NCBI GenBank assembly: GCA_015680685.1 | Contig: MNCI01006555.1 | Coordinates: forward strand, 910,948-974,947 | Source of the DNA: Gnetum montanum | Lineage: Eukaryota > Streptophyta > Gnetopsida > Gnetales > Gnetaceae | DNA length: 64,000 nucleotides | Direction: 5' to 3' | In this document: positions 45,440-57,219 of the stretch, piece by piece | How the letters are laid out: each line of letters opens with the position of its first letter | Numbering within the stretch: position 1 is the stretch's first letter | Notes under the pieces: generated by a model | Told to the model about the DNA's origin: nothing | Databases searched by the model: none | What the model saw: the letters and a program-made list of their open reading frames with translations, nothing else | Translations under genes and position numbers: made by a program

Positions 45440-48400
45440 ACCTAGATTGCCATTATGAATCTTATTGATTCTAATATGCTTCGAGTGTCGATGTGGAATA
45501 CCTTCTTGATATTCATGTAGATGTTGAAGAGTAGCTTGTCATTATTCTTCTAGGAGATCCAACTTAATGTATTGTATGTTGTTATTATCTTGATATAAAC
45601 ATTAATCATGAAGAACAATATGAAGAGATGGGATATGAAGCTCAACTAGTAAGATTACCTCAAAACCACAAGTTAATAAATATGGGGTACAACCAATGGC
45701 TATAGAAAAAGTATTATGGTAGACTAAAAGAGCATGAGATAATTGTATGTACCAATTGTATTAGGTTTTATTAACCATCATATGAAGGAAATGTATGAGA
45801 GTTTTATAATTGGATTCAACTTGATCATTAGATTGAGGATAATAAGGTAATGATAATGACTAAGTAATGTGATACATATAGTAGAAATCAGCTACCTTCT
45901 TACATTTCAATTGAGGTTCATCATTTGTTAAAATTTGGAGAGGTGTACCAAAGTGGATTATTATGTATCAAGGATGAAATGATAGAAGAAGCAAGACTTT
46001 GTGGAGTACAAAGGAATAGCATCTACCCACTTAGTAAAGTATTCAATAGTAGTCAAAATAAATCAGTGCCCATCAAATAAAGAAGGAATAATAACATAAA
46101 TAAAAACTAAACCCCATTTTTAAAAGGCCATATGCTTTTAGACATGTTAAGATCATATAAAGGAAGCTAGATAAGTGATATACATCTTTACTAGGTATTG
46201 CATGTCTTAACTAGATTATATGAATCTTTAGCCAAGGTTGGCCATCATTAGCCTAAATAAATTATACAAGCTATTAAGGAGCAAGATTCTAAGTTTCCAT
46301 CACAAACTCCTATGTGAACCTAGTCAAGTACTATCTTAGACTTCTCTAGACAAAGAAAATATAGAAGAATGTCCATAGAAGAAACTTGATACAAGATATC
46401 AAGATTTACTAAATGAATGTATCAGATACATTTATGTAAAGAATTCTTTGAGTAGGAGTGAGATGTCTAGGAGTTCCTCTAGTAGTGAGATATGGAATGC
46501 TTTTAGAGCATGAAATGTGGCTTAAGGTATGAGTAGAAAAGGAAATAATAAGTTTCTTAGCCATTTCTAGATAAGGAACTAAGTCAGGAGACTTATAGTC
46601 ATATTTACTATTCACTTGATTTTTAATGAGGTAAGAGTCACCATAAATAATAATACTATTGACATGATTTTGTAAAGCTAGAAAGAGACTCATATCAGAG
46701 CTTAGTATTTAGCTATGTTAGTGCATGGAAAATCAAGATTGTAAGCCCCATAAAGGACTTATTTAGTAGAATCAATAAGGATACATATTTTACTATATCT
46801 AAAGGAAGTAAAGGAAAACATCTAGATTTTTCACATCAATATTTAAGCTATGAACAATGCTAGTTGATTCAAAATAAGAGATAACATCAACTATGACTGA
46901 ACCTAGATAAAATGATAAGATAGAAAATAAAGGTTAAATTTCATGAGAAAAGTCTTCCAACAAGCTAAGTCATGATTATTAGAGGGATTATTAGCAATAA
47001 CTTTAAGAATAATATCTTTGTAGATAACGAATACCTTAGAATTTAGAAGGTAATGCATTCATTTCTTAAGAGAAAAGATAAAACTTAGATAAGATTTCTT
47101 GATACCAAAATACCTAGTTTTATAATTTGTAAAAGGATGAGATTTGTAATATATGGAAAGATTAACTCCATCTTATCATCCTTGAAAAAGCATGGTAGAT
47201 ATAGAATGGTTGGATTTAGAAAGATAGAGGTAAAAGAGATTAATCAAATTATGAAGGTTGTAGAATGGTAAAAATAGTTAAGACTTATTTAATAGAGTCA
47301 CATGTGTTTTGACACTTCTCATCCCAGATGAAAGAGGTATACTTTCGAAGTAAGTAAGTAAAATAATTAAGATGATTAGGAAGATTAGAAATGAAATTAT
47401 GAATTAATCAATGATACCCTTGTAAAATATGCATATATCGAATATTTATAACAGGTGCAAGATCTATGATAGCTTTAACCTTATCAGGATCAATAGCTAT
47501 ACCATCTTTTGATACAAGGCAACCTAACATCTTACCCATAAGGACCCTAAAAATCCATTTGTTGGGATTAATACATAGAATAAACTTGTCATAAAAGTCA
47601 AAACTTGACCTAAGTTATAAGTTTGATTAGTTGTCAAGGTAGATTTTATCATCAAATCATCAATATACTTGTTAACTATTTTAAACATCATATCACTTAA
47701 GATAAAAGTTATAGCTTATTGATAGGTAGCTCCAGCATACTTGACTCCAAAGGGCATTTTGGTGTAGCAAAATGTTCTCCAATGAATCATGAAAGTGTTA
47801 TATTACTAATGCTATGGATTTTTTAGATTTAATTATAATAAAAAAAATTCTATCCATAAAGGATATAAGAGCATGAACAACTATAAAATCTATGAGTTGA
47901 TCAATGTTTGGTAAGAAAAATGATCCTTAAGAGTGACCTTCTTAAGGTCTCAAAAGTTACTACATATATGAATGCTAACATTCTTTTTAGAAACTACAAC
48001 CATGTAAGAAACACAATCAAAATAGTCAATAGGATGAATTAATCTAGAACTATATAGTCTAGTGATATTTTCTTTTATAACAAGAGATATAGTTTGACAA
48101 ATTTTTCTAACATTTTATTTGATAAGTTTGGAATCAACTTCAAAAGTGATATTATGTTGTACTAGCTTTACATATAGAGTAGGCATACAATTATATCTCC
48201 AAGTGAAAGGAATTAAATGTTTTTACAAATTTTTCAATATGGCCTCCTAAAGATCTCGAGGAAGGACACTAAGATAAAGAGTCTTTTGTTCACCCATATA
48301 GCTTAGTATAGTTAATTTAAGTCCATAATCATTTGCTAAAAGAGGCTCTTGATGAAGGAAAGATAGGTTAGATTAATGTAGTAATTCATCCTGTGTAATA

Positions 48401-48500
48401 TCTAAAAATAATATAATGAAGCTTAAACCTAATTATAAGTTAATAAAAGAGAGACCTAAAGTATAAGATTCCTAGCTTTCAAGGCAACTCAAGATTAGAG
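45440..48500 (-). pseudogene. Tat/Ogre-like pol remnant (RT, two RNase H domains, integrase)
   Basis: Minus strand, in order: a pre-RT linker (about 48.2-48.5 kb), RT with MPFGVKYAGATYQ-AITFILSD and NKYIDDLMIKS (47.65-47.74 kb), thumb and first RNase H (about 47.0-47.4 kb), and a second, archaeal-type RNase H (46409-46693) with IIIYGDSYLIKNQVNSKYDY. Integrase (45.47-46.3 kb) shows FGTPLQILTND, SLPYYPQSNDQVESNYKTL (catalytic Glu kept) and GCTPYLLTCGFEVILLVELHIPS. The second RNase H defines the Tat lineage. Many stops are present. No LTRs could be assigned. Confidence 0.78.
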
Positions 48501-50500
48501 GTTGCAATAGAGACTCTAGATTTCTAGCCATGTTCACCCAGCCTAGAATTAGATAAATTAGGTTTAGACACTTTGACAAATAAATAATGTCAAACACTAA
48601 AGCTAACCAATGTCAAAATATCATGCCAAATAAATATTTTAGGGTACACATTGAATTATTAATCTAAATAAAATATTAAAAATATTAATTTAAAATAAAA
48701 TCTTTTATTTGCATCTTAGTACCTAGTCAATTGACATGAGAGTAAAGTAAAAACTTACACTACTATATGACAAGCAAGAAATGGCAAGGGGCAATAGTAG
48801 CAAGCAAGGGTCTAGATGTGGAATCAACAATAGCACTAGCCTTTCTCAACTCTAATCACTCCCTCTCAAGGCTCAAATGTAAGTTTCTTGAACCCTAGTT
48901 AGGAATTTTTGTAGATTTTGACACTTTTCCTCTAGTATTTAATGAAGGCTATTTTTAATTTTGTGATTTTCTATAAAAATTTTGACTAGCAACTATAATG
49001 CTAGGTTTTTACATAGTAACACTATATAATTTGCAAGATTTTAAAACTTAAATTAAAGATATTAAGTTCAATTTTGTTGTAGGAATCAAGAACCCTTTGG
49101 TTATACCTCAATTTTGAGGATTTTCTATGAGATTTGATAAATTTGTAATTAGAATTTGAATGCATTCATTTACATGTTGCAATCCACAAGTCATAAATAG
49201 AAAACATATTATTTATCCAAGTTTTTTGGAATATTTACAACCTAGATAAGAAGAAAATGGCTTTTCTTCACTATTTTAGTGGAACAGTGAAGTGACCCTA
49301 TGACAAAGAAATCTAAAATTTTTAGGCTAGTTTTAGCTAAATTTAGTTGATGTTTTTAGTTTTGCAAGTAAAGATGAGCATGTATCCATATTTTCATGAT
49401 AAAACTCATGATCATTCTTGTAAATTTTAAAGAAATGTGAATTTTTGAAGTTTTTTGGTACAAAGAACATGATGTGAGAATAACATGAAATTGATAGATC
49501 GATGTAGCTTTATTTTATGAAAATCCTACATATTAGTAATAAGGTTTTGTCAAATTTCATAGTTATACTTCTACATGTCATGTTAAAATTGGATATCGAT
49601 GCAAAGAAAATATATTTTAATGTATTACATCATAATATTATTTTTAAATTTTGATTGCATTATTTGACACAAAAAACTATGTTTTCAAAGTTAAGGAGTT
49701 TTTACTTTATTCTATTTTTACAAGGACATAGCAAAGCCTAAGCTCTTGATCATTAAGCCTATGCTTTTTCTCTTAGTAGATGAAAGAAGCATCCTGGAGA
49801 ATAAGCAAAGAAAGCCAAGGTCAATCAAGAGTAAGCCTCTTATTAATGATGCCTTGAATAGAATAATAATGTGAGCTTATCTCCCAACAAGGTAACATAG
49901 GGGCATTAGGGGGGGAATGCCCAAGGTAACATAGGGTGACTATAGGTTACAATAAGCTCATTCTTGGAATGAGCACATAGTGGGAATGACCAAGGTAACA
50001 TATGTGCAAAGAGGGATCTCACAATCTAGGGTAAGGCAACAATAGGTATGTCTTTGGGCTTCAAAGGGTTGAATGAAGTTACTGCTCTACTATTTTGGAA
50101 CACATTTCACTATCCATGGTTGTAACACCTTACCCCACCAACAATCCAACCTCATCCCACCATAGTGCTTCTTTTGTTTCACCCTCAACAACATCTATTT
50201 CCAATGCCCCCATTTCACTACAAGCTCTACTTTGCATGAGCCATACCAATTAATTCTCACTATAACTATGTCATAAATTTTTACCATATATCTCTATATC
50301 TATGTAACAAAAGTGGTTATCTCTTATACCAATGTGTCCATCAAAGGAAGTGGTCCATTGATGCTAAAGAAGCTATATGCTCATTGGGGAGATATAGAAT
50401 TTTTAAAATTGTACATCAATCACTTCCATGTGATGAACTAGATGGGCCTAGAAGAATAATATGTTCTATAAGCTTTGAAGAGAGCTTTGATAACCAAATC
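48500..50500. other. Unassigned, probably retrotransposon LTR or UTR sequence
   Basis: No coding signal. The part at 49.0-49.7 kb has the texture of a Tat LTR (for example 'gtggaacagtgaagtga') but no matching partner is in the window. The phrase 'aaggtaacata' recurs at about 49.89, 49.92 and 50.0 kb. The segment starting TTGTAACACC near 50120 resembles the start of some chromovirus LTRs, but I could not pair it. Confidence 0.35.
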
Positions 50501-50825
50501 CTTGGTAGGGCCATGACCGGTCCTCTTCTCGGCCATGATTGACCTTGCAACCAACCATAGCCAGCAGCCATAAAGGGTTGGCCCCAAAGGCTAGCCCAAG
50601 GATAGCCACACACCATGCATCGTATATTCCCTTCTATGCCCACTACCATTTTCCTCTTGCCTACTACTTGGTATCTACCACTGCCACCATTACATGCCCA
50701 CTGCCTACTAGTCGTGCACCCTGTAATTGCTACCCTTTGTACCATGTAGTGCCCTACAATTGTTGCCACATTGTCTGCTACTTTTGTTTCTTTGTTTTTT
50801 CTACCTACACATGCATCCTTGGTTG

Positions 50826-51047
50826 CCACCAAAAACCACCTTCCATGTCATTAAAAACTACCTCTTGTACCACCAAAAATGATCTTCCATGCTGCCAAAA
50901 ATCACCTCTTATGTTGCCAAAAATTGCCTCCCATGCCACTGAAAATCACCTCTTGCACCACTAAATACTACCTCCCATGCGCCAAACACCACCTCTCGTG
51001 TTGCCAAAAATTACCTCCTACACCATTAAACACTGCCTTCCATTCTG
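50826..51047. repeat. 22-bp minisatellite, about ten units
   Basis: Units like CCAAAAATCACCTCCCATGC are repeated about ten times with small length changes (20-23 bp). The array gives a repetitive translation in the open plus-strand frame 50539-50964, which is therefore a repeat artefact and not a gene. The region is noticeably richer in G and C than its surroundings. Confidence 0.85.
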
Positions 51048-51094
51048 CTGATCATCGCCTCTTCAGATGTTGTCAAGAAGCACCATGCTAGCCT

Positions 51095-51335
51095 TGTGTG
51101 ATTCCACATAGAAGTCATGCAAGCCCTGTGTGGGCCATGCGAGCCCAATGATGGGCCACACTAGCCCTAAAAAGGGTTGCATTGGCCTAGTTTAGTAGCT
51201 ATGTAGGCCCTGTGATAGGTCACACTAGCCCAATCAAAGGAACATGCAAACCCTGAGAAGGACCACACAGACCCAAAGGAGGGCAATGTGGACCCTGAAA
51301 TAGGATGCACAGGTGCTAAAAGAGGCCAAAAATAA
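51095..51335. repeat. Roughly 30-bp imperfect repeats around 'gggccacactagccc'
   Basis: Variants of 'gggccatgcgagcccaatga' recur about seven times at near 30-bp steps. They adjoin the 22-bp array and share its raised GC content. The open frames here are repeat-driven. Confidence 0.65.
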
Positions 51336-51623
51336 CCAAACTTTCCATTCTTGTTGCCCAATCCTAGCCTCCTAGAACTTTTCCAACATCACCAGCAACC
51401 TCCTCGAACTTCGCAACTAGCATCTCACTATGGCCATTTTCACCATTCTCCCTATTTCCACGCAATGGGAAAATTCTCCATCAATAGACAAGAAATTTGA
51501 AATTTCTATAAATTAACAAAAGTTTTGAAATTCCTATCAACTAATGGAATTTTTTTAAAAAAAATTCATCAATCATTAATTTAAATTAAGAATGCACACA
51601 AATATTTTCAAAAATTCAAAATT

Positions 51624-51725
51624 GATGCCTTCATAACAATAAGGATTAAAACTTCATCATTAAGCATGCTTGTTCTAAAGTAAAACTAGGATGGGTGATC
51701 TCTTGGGAAGTCTTGAAAAATGTGC
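51624..51725 (+). ncRNA. 5S-rRNA-like segment, decayed
   Basis: The right part reads 'taagcatgcttg', then 'actaggatgggtgatctctt' and 'gggaagtc'. These match the internal promoter and 3' half of plant 5S rRNA (intermediate element near AAGCGTGCTTG, box C GATGGGTGACCTCCTGGGAAGT) with few changes. The left part matches more weakly. There is no 5S tandem array and the ends have decayed. It is more likely the 5S-derived promoter carried in some plant LTRs (Cassandra and related) than a working rRNA gene. Confidence 0.6.
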
Positions 51726-52079
51726 AAATTTTTATAAATTTAAAATGGCTATAACTTTTAACTTCAGAGACCATTTTCAATAAAAAAAACCAATTCCAAT
51801 AGATTTGAACCTTCTAGAGTTAATTGAACTATTAGATTTAGCTTTCGTATTATAGAAAATTAGCATTTTTATCCATTATTTAAGGTCCCAAAAACAATTA
51901 GGATTTGATACTTGAGATAAAATCCATAACAATTTCAACTTCTTCTATTTTGAGACCCATAAAAAGGGCCATAGAAGCTAAGGATTGCCAACATACCTGA
52001 TTTCTTCAACTTACCAATGTCCAAAACCTAAAGAAGAAATTGGAGAGAAATGGAGACCTAAGTCAATGACTAGATGAAT

Positions 52080-53165
52080 GCCCTTGAAGATCAAAATAAT
52101 GAGATCAAAGGTGTTTGAGAAGAGCTTCATCGGTCAAATCAAGGGTTGAGGATAGAGATGTGAAATATATCTAAGGAAATTAGGAAATTATCCCAAAGTT
52201 CAAAGGATAAATGGTCAGATGTGCAAGGAAAGATGGATTCATTTACAGAATCCATCAAGCAAGTAACCAACCATCTCACTCAGCCTTCAAATCCTACCCA
52301 TGTTCTACATAGGAATCAACATCAAGATCAATATCAAATTCCCCCTATGGATCCACACCAAAATCAACCTTCACTTACTAGTCAACACGATACTGAAACC
52401 CCTCCTTTAGGCCATAGAGTAAAAACTGAATGTGAGGGATATGGGAACTAGCTTAATCTACCTAGAGAATCACTGACACAAGTTCATGCCAAGCAAGTAA
52501 AATTAGATCAATATGATGGAGCTCGTGCATCTAGTGCTAAGGTAGAGGATTCACTTAATACAATGAAAAACTACTTCATATGTTGAATTTGTCAAGCCAT
52601 GAACATTTAGAAGTTCTCTCCTTGTATTTAAGATGACTTGTGATAACATATGGCATGGACTGAGATCTCAAGGTTTGATTACAAGTTGGCTTAATTTTTG
52701 TTGAGACTTTGAACAAAAATTTGTGCTTGATTCTTTTGTCAAAGAGCACAAAATGAGATTTTATTCTTTAAGATTGGAAAGGTGATCTATAGAGGATTAC
52801 AAGGAATTTTGTGATCTTTCTCAATATGTAAGTCACTAGGATGAGGGAGAATTAGCTTCAAAATTTATTATTGAACTACATGCTCAACTATGTTTCCAAA
52901 CACAAGCTCATAATCCTTAAACCATTGATGAAGCATATACAATTGCTAAGGATTATGAAGAATCAAATCATATATGAGCCACCCTTTGATAAGAAACTTT
53001 TCAACAAACTACATTTTCAGAAGCAACAGTAGAGGAAACACCGACCAAAAGAGTTTGATTAGGATCAGGATGTTTTGTTTGTGGTGAAGAACATTTCAAA
53101 TGAGACTGTCCAAAATTTCAAACAAAAGTACAAAGGACCAAAAAAATCAAGAATCAAAATCCCAA
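52080..53165 (+). pseudogene. Chromovirus gag with zinc knuckle (element F)
   Basis: An N-terminal Gln/His/Pro-rich part (52221-52451 open, beginning MQGKMDSFTESIKQ) precedes a badly broken gag core at 52.45-52.95 kb. Near 53.07-53.11 kb the knuckle reads CFVCGEEHFK, stop, DCPKF: a C-x2-C-x3-H-x4-C with Trp changed to a stop (TGA). This variant is common in plant chromovirus gag. Frame changes are likely between the core and the knuckle. The start is uncertain. Confidence 0.7.
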
Positions 53166-53580
53166 CCCAAACATGAATAAAGGAAAAATTCCAACCACCA
53201 CCACAGGTGTGAAGAAGATATCTACATCAACTAAATTAGGTTTGCGTAAATTTCAATTTACTTTACTAATTTTTGAAGGTTTAATTAAAGGTAAAAAAAT
53301 TAAATTTTTGATTGATAGTGGTTTTAGTGATAACTTTATTGCTCCAAAGTTAATTAATTTATTAAAGTTAAGTTTACCTTCCAAAAAAATTATTAAGATA
53401 GAACTGGTAGATGGAATGATCATGAGCAAGCATACCAGGCATGGAGAAATTAACTTTACTTTGAAAAACATGCCTTTTATTGATGAATTCTTTGAATTTG
53501 AACTAGGTAATGTTGATGTAATTTTAGAAATGTCTTTCCTACAAAAATTTTATATTACTGCCCACTTTTGAACTCATGTT
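53166..53580 (+). pseudogene. Aspartic protease (element F)
   Basis: Open at 53173-53571. The catalytic motif is KFLIDSGFSDNFIAPKLI (near 53.31 kb; usual form LIDSGATHNFI), followed by the flap region KIIKIELVDGMIM and the second half ELGNVDVILEMSFLQKF, matching 'DVILGMDWL'. The catalytic Asp-Ser-Gly is intact, but the Gly of ILGM is Glu. It reads on from gag in the pol direction. Confidence 0.8.
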
Positions 53581-53689
53581 TTAAAAGTCCCTACCATTGA
53601 TGAAGTTAGGGTTCTAAGGTTGTAGGAACATCAAGGAAAATTCATACAATAGCCATTAAGAAAGCCAAAATATTAGTCAAAAAGGTTGT

Positions 53690-54630
53690 TTCAATGTTGG
53701 TTGTCAAAGTAACCCAACCTCAAAGATCTTTAGGTACTAAGATTCCAAAAGAACTTGAGGAATATAAAGATTTAGTATTTGGTAAAACTAGAGAACTACC
53801 TTCAAAAAGAACTATTGAGCATGCTATTGATATTTTTCCCAATACACAACCTATTTCAAAATCCCCTTATAGATTTTCTATTTTTAAATTAAGAGAATTG
53901 AAACTACAATTAGATCAATTATTGGAAGAAGGAAAAATCTGACTTGGTGTATCACCTTGGGGTGCACCTATCTTATTCTATAAAAAGAAAGATGGTACAT
54001 TTAGATTATGCATCGATTATAGAGCATTGAATAAAGTGATGATTAAAAATACTTAACCTTTTCCTAGGATCAATGATTTGTTTAATCAACATATGGGTGC
54101 ATGTTATTTTTCAAAGATTGATTTAAAATCAAGTTATCACCAAATAAGGATCAAGGAGAAAGATATTGAGAAAACTACTTTCAGAACTAGGTATGAATTA
54201 TATGAATTTGTTGTGATATCATTTGGATTAACTAATGCACCTGCAACATTCATGGCATTAATGAATAATATTTTCTATGAATATCTTAATCATTTTGTTA
54301 TAGTATTTATGGATGATATACTCATTTATTCTAAGTTAAGAAAAGAACATGTCAAACATTTGAAAATTACGATGGAAATTCTTAAAGAGCATCAATTAAA
54401 AACTAAATTGAGTAAATGTGAACTCTTTAAGAAAGAAGTTTCATACTTGGATCATATAGTTTCTAAGAAAGAATTGCAAGTAGACCTAGAAAAAATGAGT
54501 GTGATTTGGGACTAGCTTGAATTAAAAGATGTTACAGTGGTTTGTTGCTTCTTGGGTTTAACTAATTTGTATTGATGTTTGATTAAAGATTATTCTACCT
54601 TGGTAGCACCATTGATTGACCTTTTGTAGG
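53690..54630 (+). pseudogene. Reverse transcriptase (element F)
   Basis: Motifs in order: LPSKRTIEHAIDIFPNTQPI, SPYRFSIFKLRELK, LLEEGKI, stop, [47 protein letters not shown] (first Asp), FGLTNAPATFMALMN and FMDD at 54306-54317. Then come ILIYSKLRKEHVKHLK and KLSKCELFKKEVSYLDHIVS. The stretch 54078-54515 is open for 145 codons. TGA at LLEEGKI and TAA near 54.05 kb and TAG near 54.51 kb break it. The catalytic residues remain. Confidence 0.87.
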
Positions 54631-55195
54631 AAAAATGTTTGTTTGAGTTTGATGAAAAATGTAGGAAAACTTTCCTTAGATTAAAGATGCTACTCACAAC
54701 AACACCTATTCTAAGAATTCAATATGAAGAATTATCATTTGAAGTATCCATAGATGCCTGTGGAAAGGGAGTCAATGCAATTCTTTCACAAGACGATAAA
54801 GTGGTATGTTATGAATCTCATAAATTATGAAGAGCTAAGGTAAATTACTCAACCCATGATTTGAAATTGCTAGCTATTGTTCAGGCTTTGGAAGTTTGGA
54901 GACATTATCTTTGTGGAAAAAGGTTTTTACTAAAAATAGATCATAAAAGTTTAGAATATTTGTAGAGATAAGCTATTTTTAATACTCATCAAAGGGGTGG
55001 GTAGACTTATTGGTTGAATATGGTTTTGAAATCAAATATATTCCTAGTAAGCAAGATGTGGTAGTTGATGCCCTTAGTCAAATGTGGAACTTGATGATAA
55101 CTGTAGTAACAACCCTTATGGAAGAAGAAATGAAGGAACAAATAAAAGAAGATCCTTATTTTAAGAAGATTTTAACCAATATTTCTTCTTAGACT
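54630..55195 (+). pseudogene. RNase H (element F)
   Basis: FEVSIDACGKGVNAILSQDD carries the first catalytic Asp (near 54.75 kb). NYSTHDLKLLAIVQALEVWRHYL follows (Asp-Leu where the family has Lys-Glu, so the catalytic Glu is altered), then LLKIDHKSLEYL (Asp) and, after a frame change, FEIKYIPSKQDVVVDALSQ (Asp) at 55.02-55.08 kb. The pieces are in correct order with TGA and TAG stops between them. Confidence 0.78.
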
Positions 55196-55219
55196 TAATA
55201 TCAACTTACCTCTAATAGT

Positions 55220-56300
55220 TTATTAATGAAATGACAAAGAGTGTGCATACTAGAAGAAAATTGGAGACTAAGGTTGTTGTGTGAAGCACATGAAGTACCA
55301 TACACAGGATACACAAGTTACATTAAGATTTATATGATGATACAAAAATATTATTTTTGGCTAAGAATGAAGAATGATGCATCCTCATACATTAAAAATT
55401 ATCCAACATGCCAAAGAATAAAAGCTAAACAAAGAAAACCCAATGGGTTATTACGACCTATGGAAGTCCCAACTTGGAAATGGGAAGATGTCACCATGGA
55501 TTTCATTGTGGGATTGCCAATAACCAAAAAGGAAAATGACTCAATTTTGATAGTGATTGATCGTCTATTAAAGATGGCACATTTTATAGCTTTGAAATCT
55601 ACAAACACAGTAGAAGTAGTCCAAAAATTCATACGTGAAGTATTTCAATTACATGGTTGTCCAAAATCTATCACCTCAGACTAAGATCCCAAGTTCATAT
55701 TCAAATTTTGGAAAACTTTCTTAGAGAGCTTGGAACTTAGTTGAAAGTTAACGTAGCTTACCATCTTAAGACTAATGGGCAAACCAAATGTGTGAATAGA
55801 ATATTAGAAGATATCCTATGAAGCTATGTTGGGAGTAGATCAAAAAATGTGGGAGAATTATTCGCACCTAGCAAAAGTTTTCTATAATAACAATTATCAA
55901 GGTTCCATACATCGAATACCAATTGAAGTATAGTCTATGGAAATAATTGTCGTACACCACTAACCTAGGCGAATCTAACCTTAAGAATGGAATGGATAGA
56001 AGAAGAAATGAAAATAATGAAAAAAAATTCATAAGAATTAAACAAAATTTACAAGCTGCCCAAGATAAATATAAAGTATATGTAGATCAACATTAACTTA
56101 AAATAGAATTCCAAGTAGGAGATCAAGTATTACAGAGAGTAAAACCTACCAAAAGTTCTCTTAAACTTGGAAAATATGCTAAATTGACACCTCAATATTG
56201 TGGACCTTTTAAAATCTCTGAAAGAATTGGTGAAGTAGCATATCGATTAAATCTTCTAGCAACCTTAAAAATTCACCCAGTTTTGCATGTAAGCTTGCTA
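55220..56300 (+). pseudogene. Integrase (element F), zinc finger and catalytic Glu mutated
   Basis: Open at 55241-55684. The HHCC finger is damaged: the second His is Tyr (GYTSYIK for GH) and the first Cys is Tyr (NYPTCQRIK). The core keeps WEDVTMDFIVGLP (first Asp) and PKSITSD (second Asp), then a TAA. The third position is NGQTKCVNRILE with AAA at 55786-55788, so the catalytic Glu is Lys. The C-terminal part (about 56.1-56.3 kb) shows [17 protein letters not shown] and [17 protein letters not shown] [15 protein letters not shown]. Confidence 0.83.
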
Positions 56301-56369
56301 AAGAAATTCCATGAAAATGATGTACCATCTATGTTGGATTGGAATACTTTGCCATTGTGATCCAGCACC

Positions 56370-56542
56370 AGCTTTAAGTTAAACCCATTGCAATTAACAA
56401 CCAACAAACCAAGAAATTACAAAATAAAAATATTAGTGAAGTACTTGTTCAATGGTCAAATTGTGATTAACAAACTTGGGGAAAAAAAGAGTTTATTTTT
56501 AATACTTACCCCCAATTATTTGATCATCATGATATTGAATGA
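56370..56542 (+). pseudogene. Chromodomain (element F)
   Basis: In the frame of the integrase C-terminus the sequence reads NISEVLVQWSNCD, a stop, QTWGKKEFIFNTYPQLF. This fits the chromodomain pattern 'VLVQW..-..-TWE....F...YP.F'. One TAA replaces a residue of the loop. A longer open frame at 56388-56591 is a different phase and is a shadow. In chromoviruses this domain targets integration to particular chromatin; here it is only a relic. Confidence 0.72.
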
Positions 56543-56589
56543 TAAATTTTATTTATTATGTTTTATAATTTCTAATCTTCTATTTATAT

Positions 56590-56697
56590 AGACGATAATG
56601 AGGAAAATAAAGGAATTGAAGCTAAGGGGCAAAACAGTGAAGCAGTAGCTGAGCATCTGGATATAGAGGAAGTGCTCAAGGATGAGCTAGATGTTTA
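56590..56697 (+). other. Short acidic open stretch between chromodomain and 3' LTR
   Basis: After a T-rich spacer ending TTTATATAG, a stop-free stretch of about 35 codons encodes an acidic peptide (DDNEENKGIEAKG ... EEVLKDELDV) that ends with TAA just before the LTR. The spacer has a branch-like CTAAT and a polypyrimidine run before its AG, so a 3' exon of the polyprotein is possible. The donor side is unclear. It could also be chance. Confidence 0.35.
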
Positions 56698-56709
56698 ACA
56701 AGGGTAGAT

Positions 56710-57219
56710 TGTAATGTCCCATCCCTTGTTAAAGGGTAAAAAAAATTGTAAATAATGTAATTAACCTTCAAATGAAGGGGAACCTTGTTATGAGGAGTTA
56801 TGATTATTCATGTATCCCTTGGGAAAGGGTTTAACTTATGTCATTTAAGGCCAGGTTTAGAGGTCATGCTAGCATGGAGTTGCAGAGCCAGGATAGGCAA
56901 GTCATGGGAGCTTAGTGTAGTAGGATAATAAGGGACTAATCACCCCTTTGGCTGGACATTCTAACCATGGTGGCAATGCCAGATTTCCTTTAAGGATTAA
57001 GTGGCATAGGAAGATAACCCAAAGGGTGTAAATGTACTCTCTTCTATTAATAATTTTTTTTTAATTTTCTATTTTTTATTTTGTAATGCCAATTATTTAT
57101 TTACTAGTTAATTCATGTATTAAGTATTTATGATGTTTCCATTATATTATCTAACAAAATGATTAATGCAAGAAATTAACTGATCATATTTTTACAACAT
57201 GTGGGAATGGGATGTCACA
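56710..57219 (+). repeat. Element F 3' LTR (510 bp)
   Basis: Begins TGTAATGTCCCATCCC and ends GGGATGTCACA. The ends form near-inverted repeats (TGT-ATGTCCCAT against ATGGGATGTCACA). It follows the pol end and a short purine-rich 'aacaagggtaga'. It is homologous to the decayed LTR at 13.4-13.84 kb. It abuts the minisatellite-bearing region of the minus-strand Tat element. Confidence 0.82.

Larger units (their letters stand above)
52080..57219 (+). mobile_element. Element F: chromovirus (Ty3/gypsy) with gag, pol, chromodomain and 3' LTR
   Basis: Plus-strand order: gag, protease, RT, RNase H, integrase, chromodomain, a short acidic tail and a 510-bp LTR. The chromodomain after integrase places it in the chromoviruses. 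No 5' LTR or primer site could be found upstream of gag; the sequence before 52.05 kb does not match the 3' LTR. Every domain carries stops or key substitutions, so it is inactive. Confidence 0.87.

Noticed and set aside
50486-50500. Possible minus-strand tRNA-Met primer site ('gctttgataacca')
   Set aside because: It needs an inserted base and there is no gag or LTR in the right position.
50416-50832. 138-codon minus-strand open frame
   Set aside because: It overlaps the GC-richer stretch and the start of the 22-bp minisatellite. The opposite strand is also open over the same interval, and the translation has no domain. I treat it as a composition effect.
56388-56591. 67-codon plus-strand open frame after integrase
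   Set aside because: It is out of phase with the integrase. The neighbouring phase contains the chromodomain pattern VLVQW...TWG...YPQLF, so this frame is a shadow.
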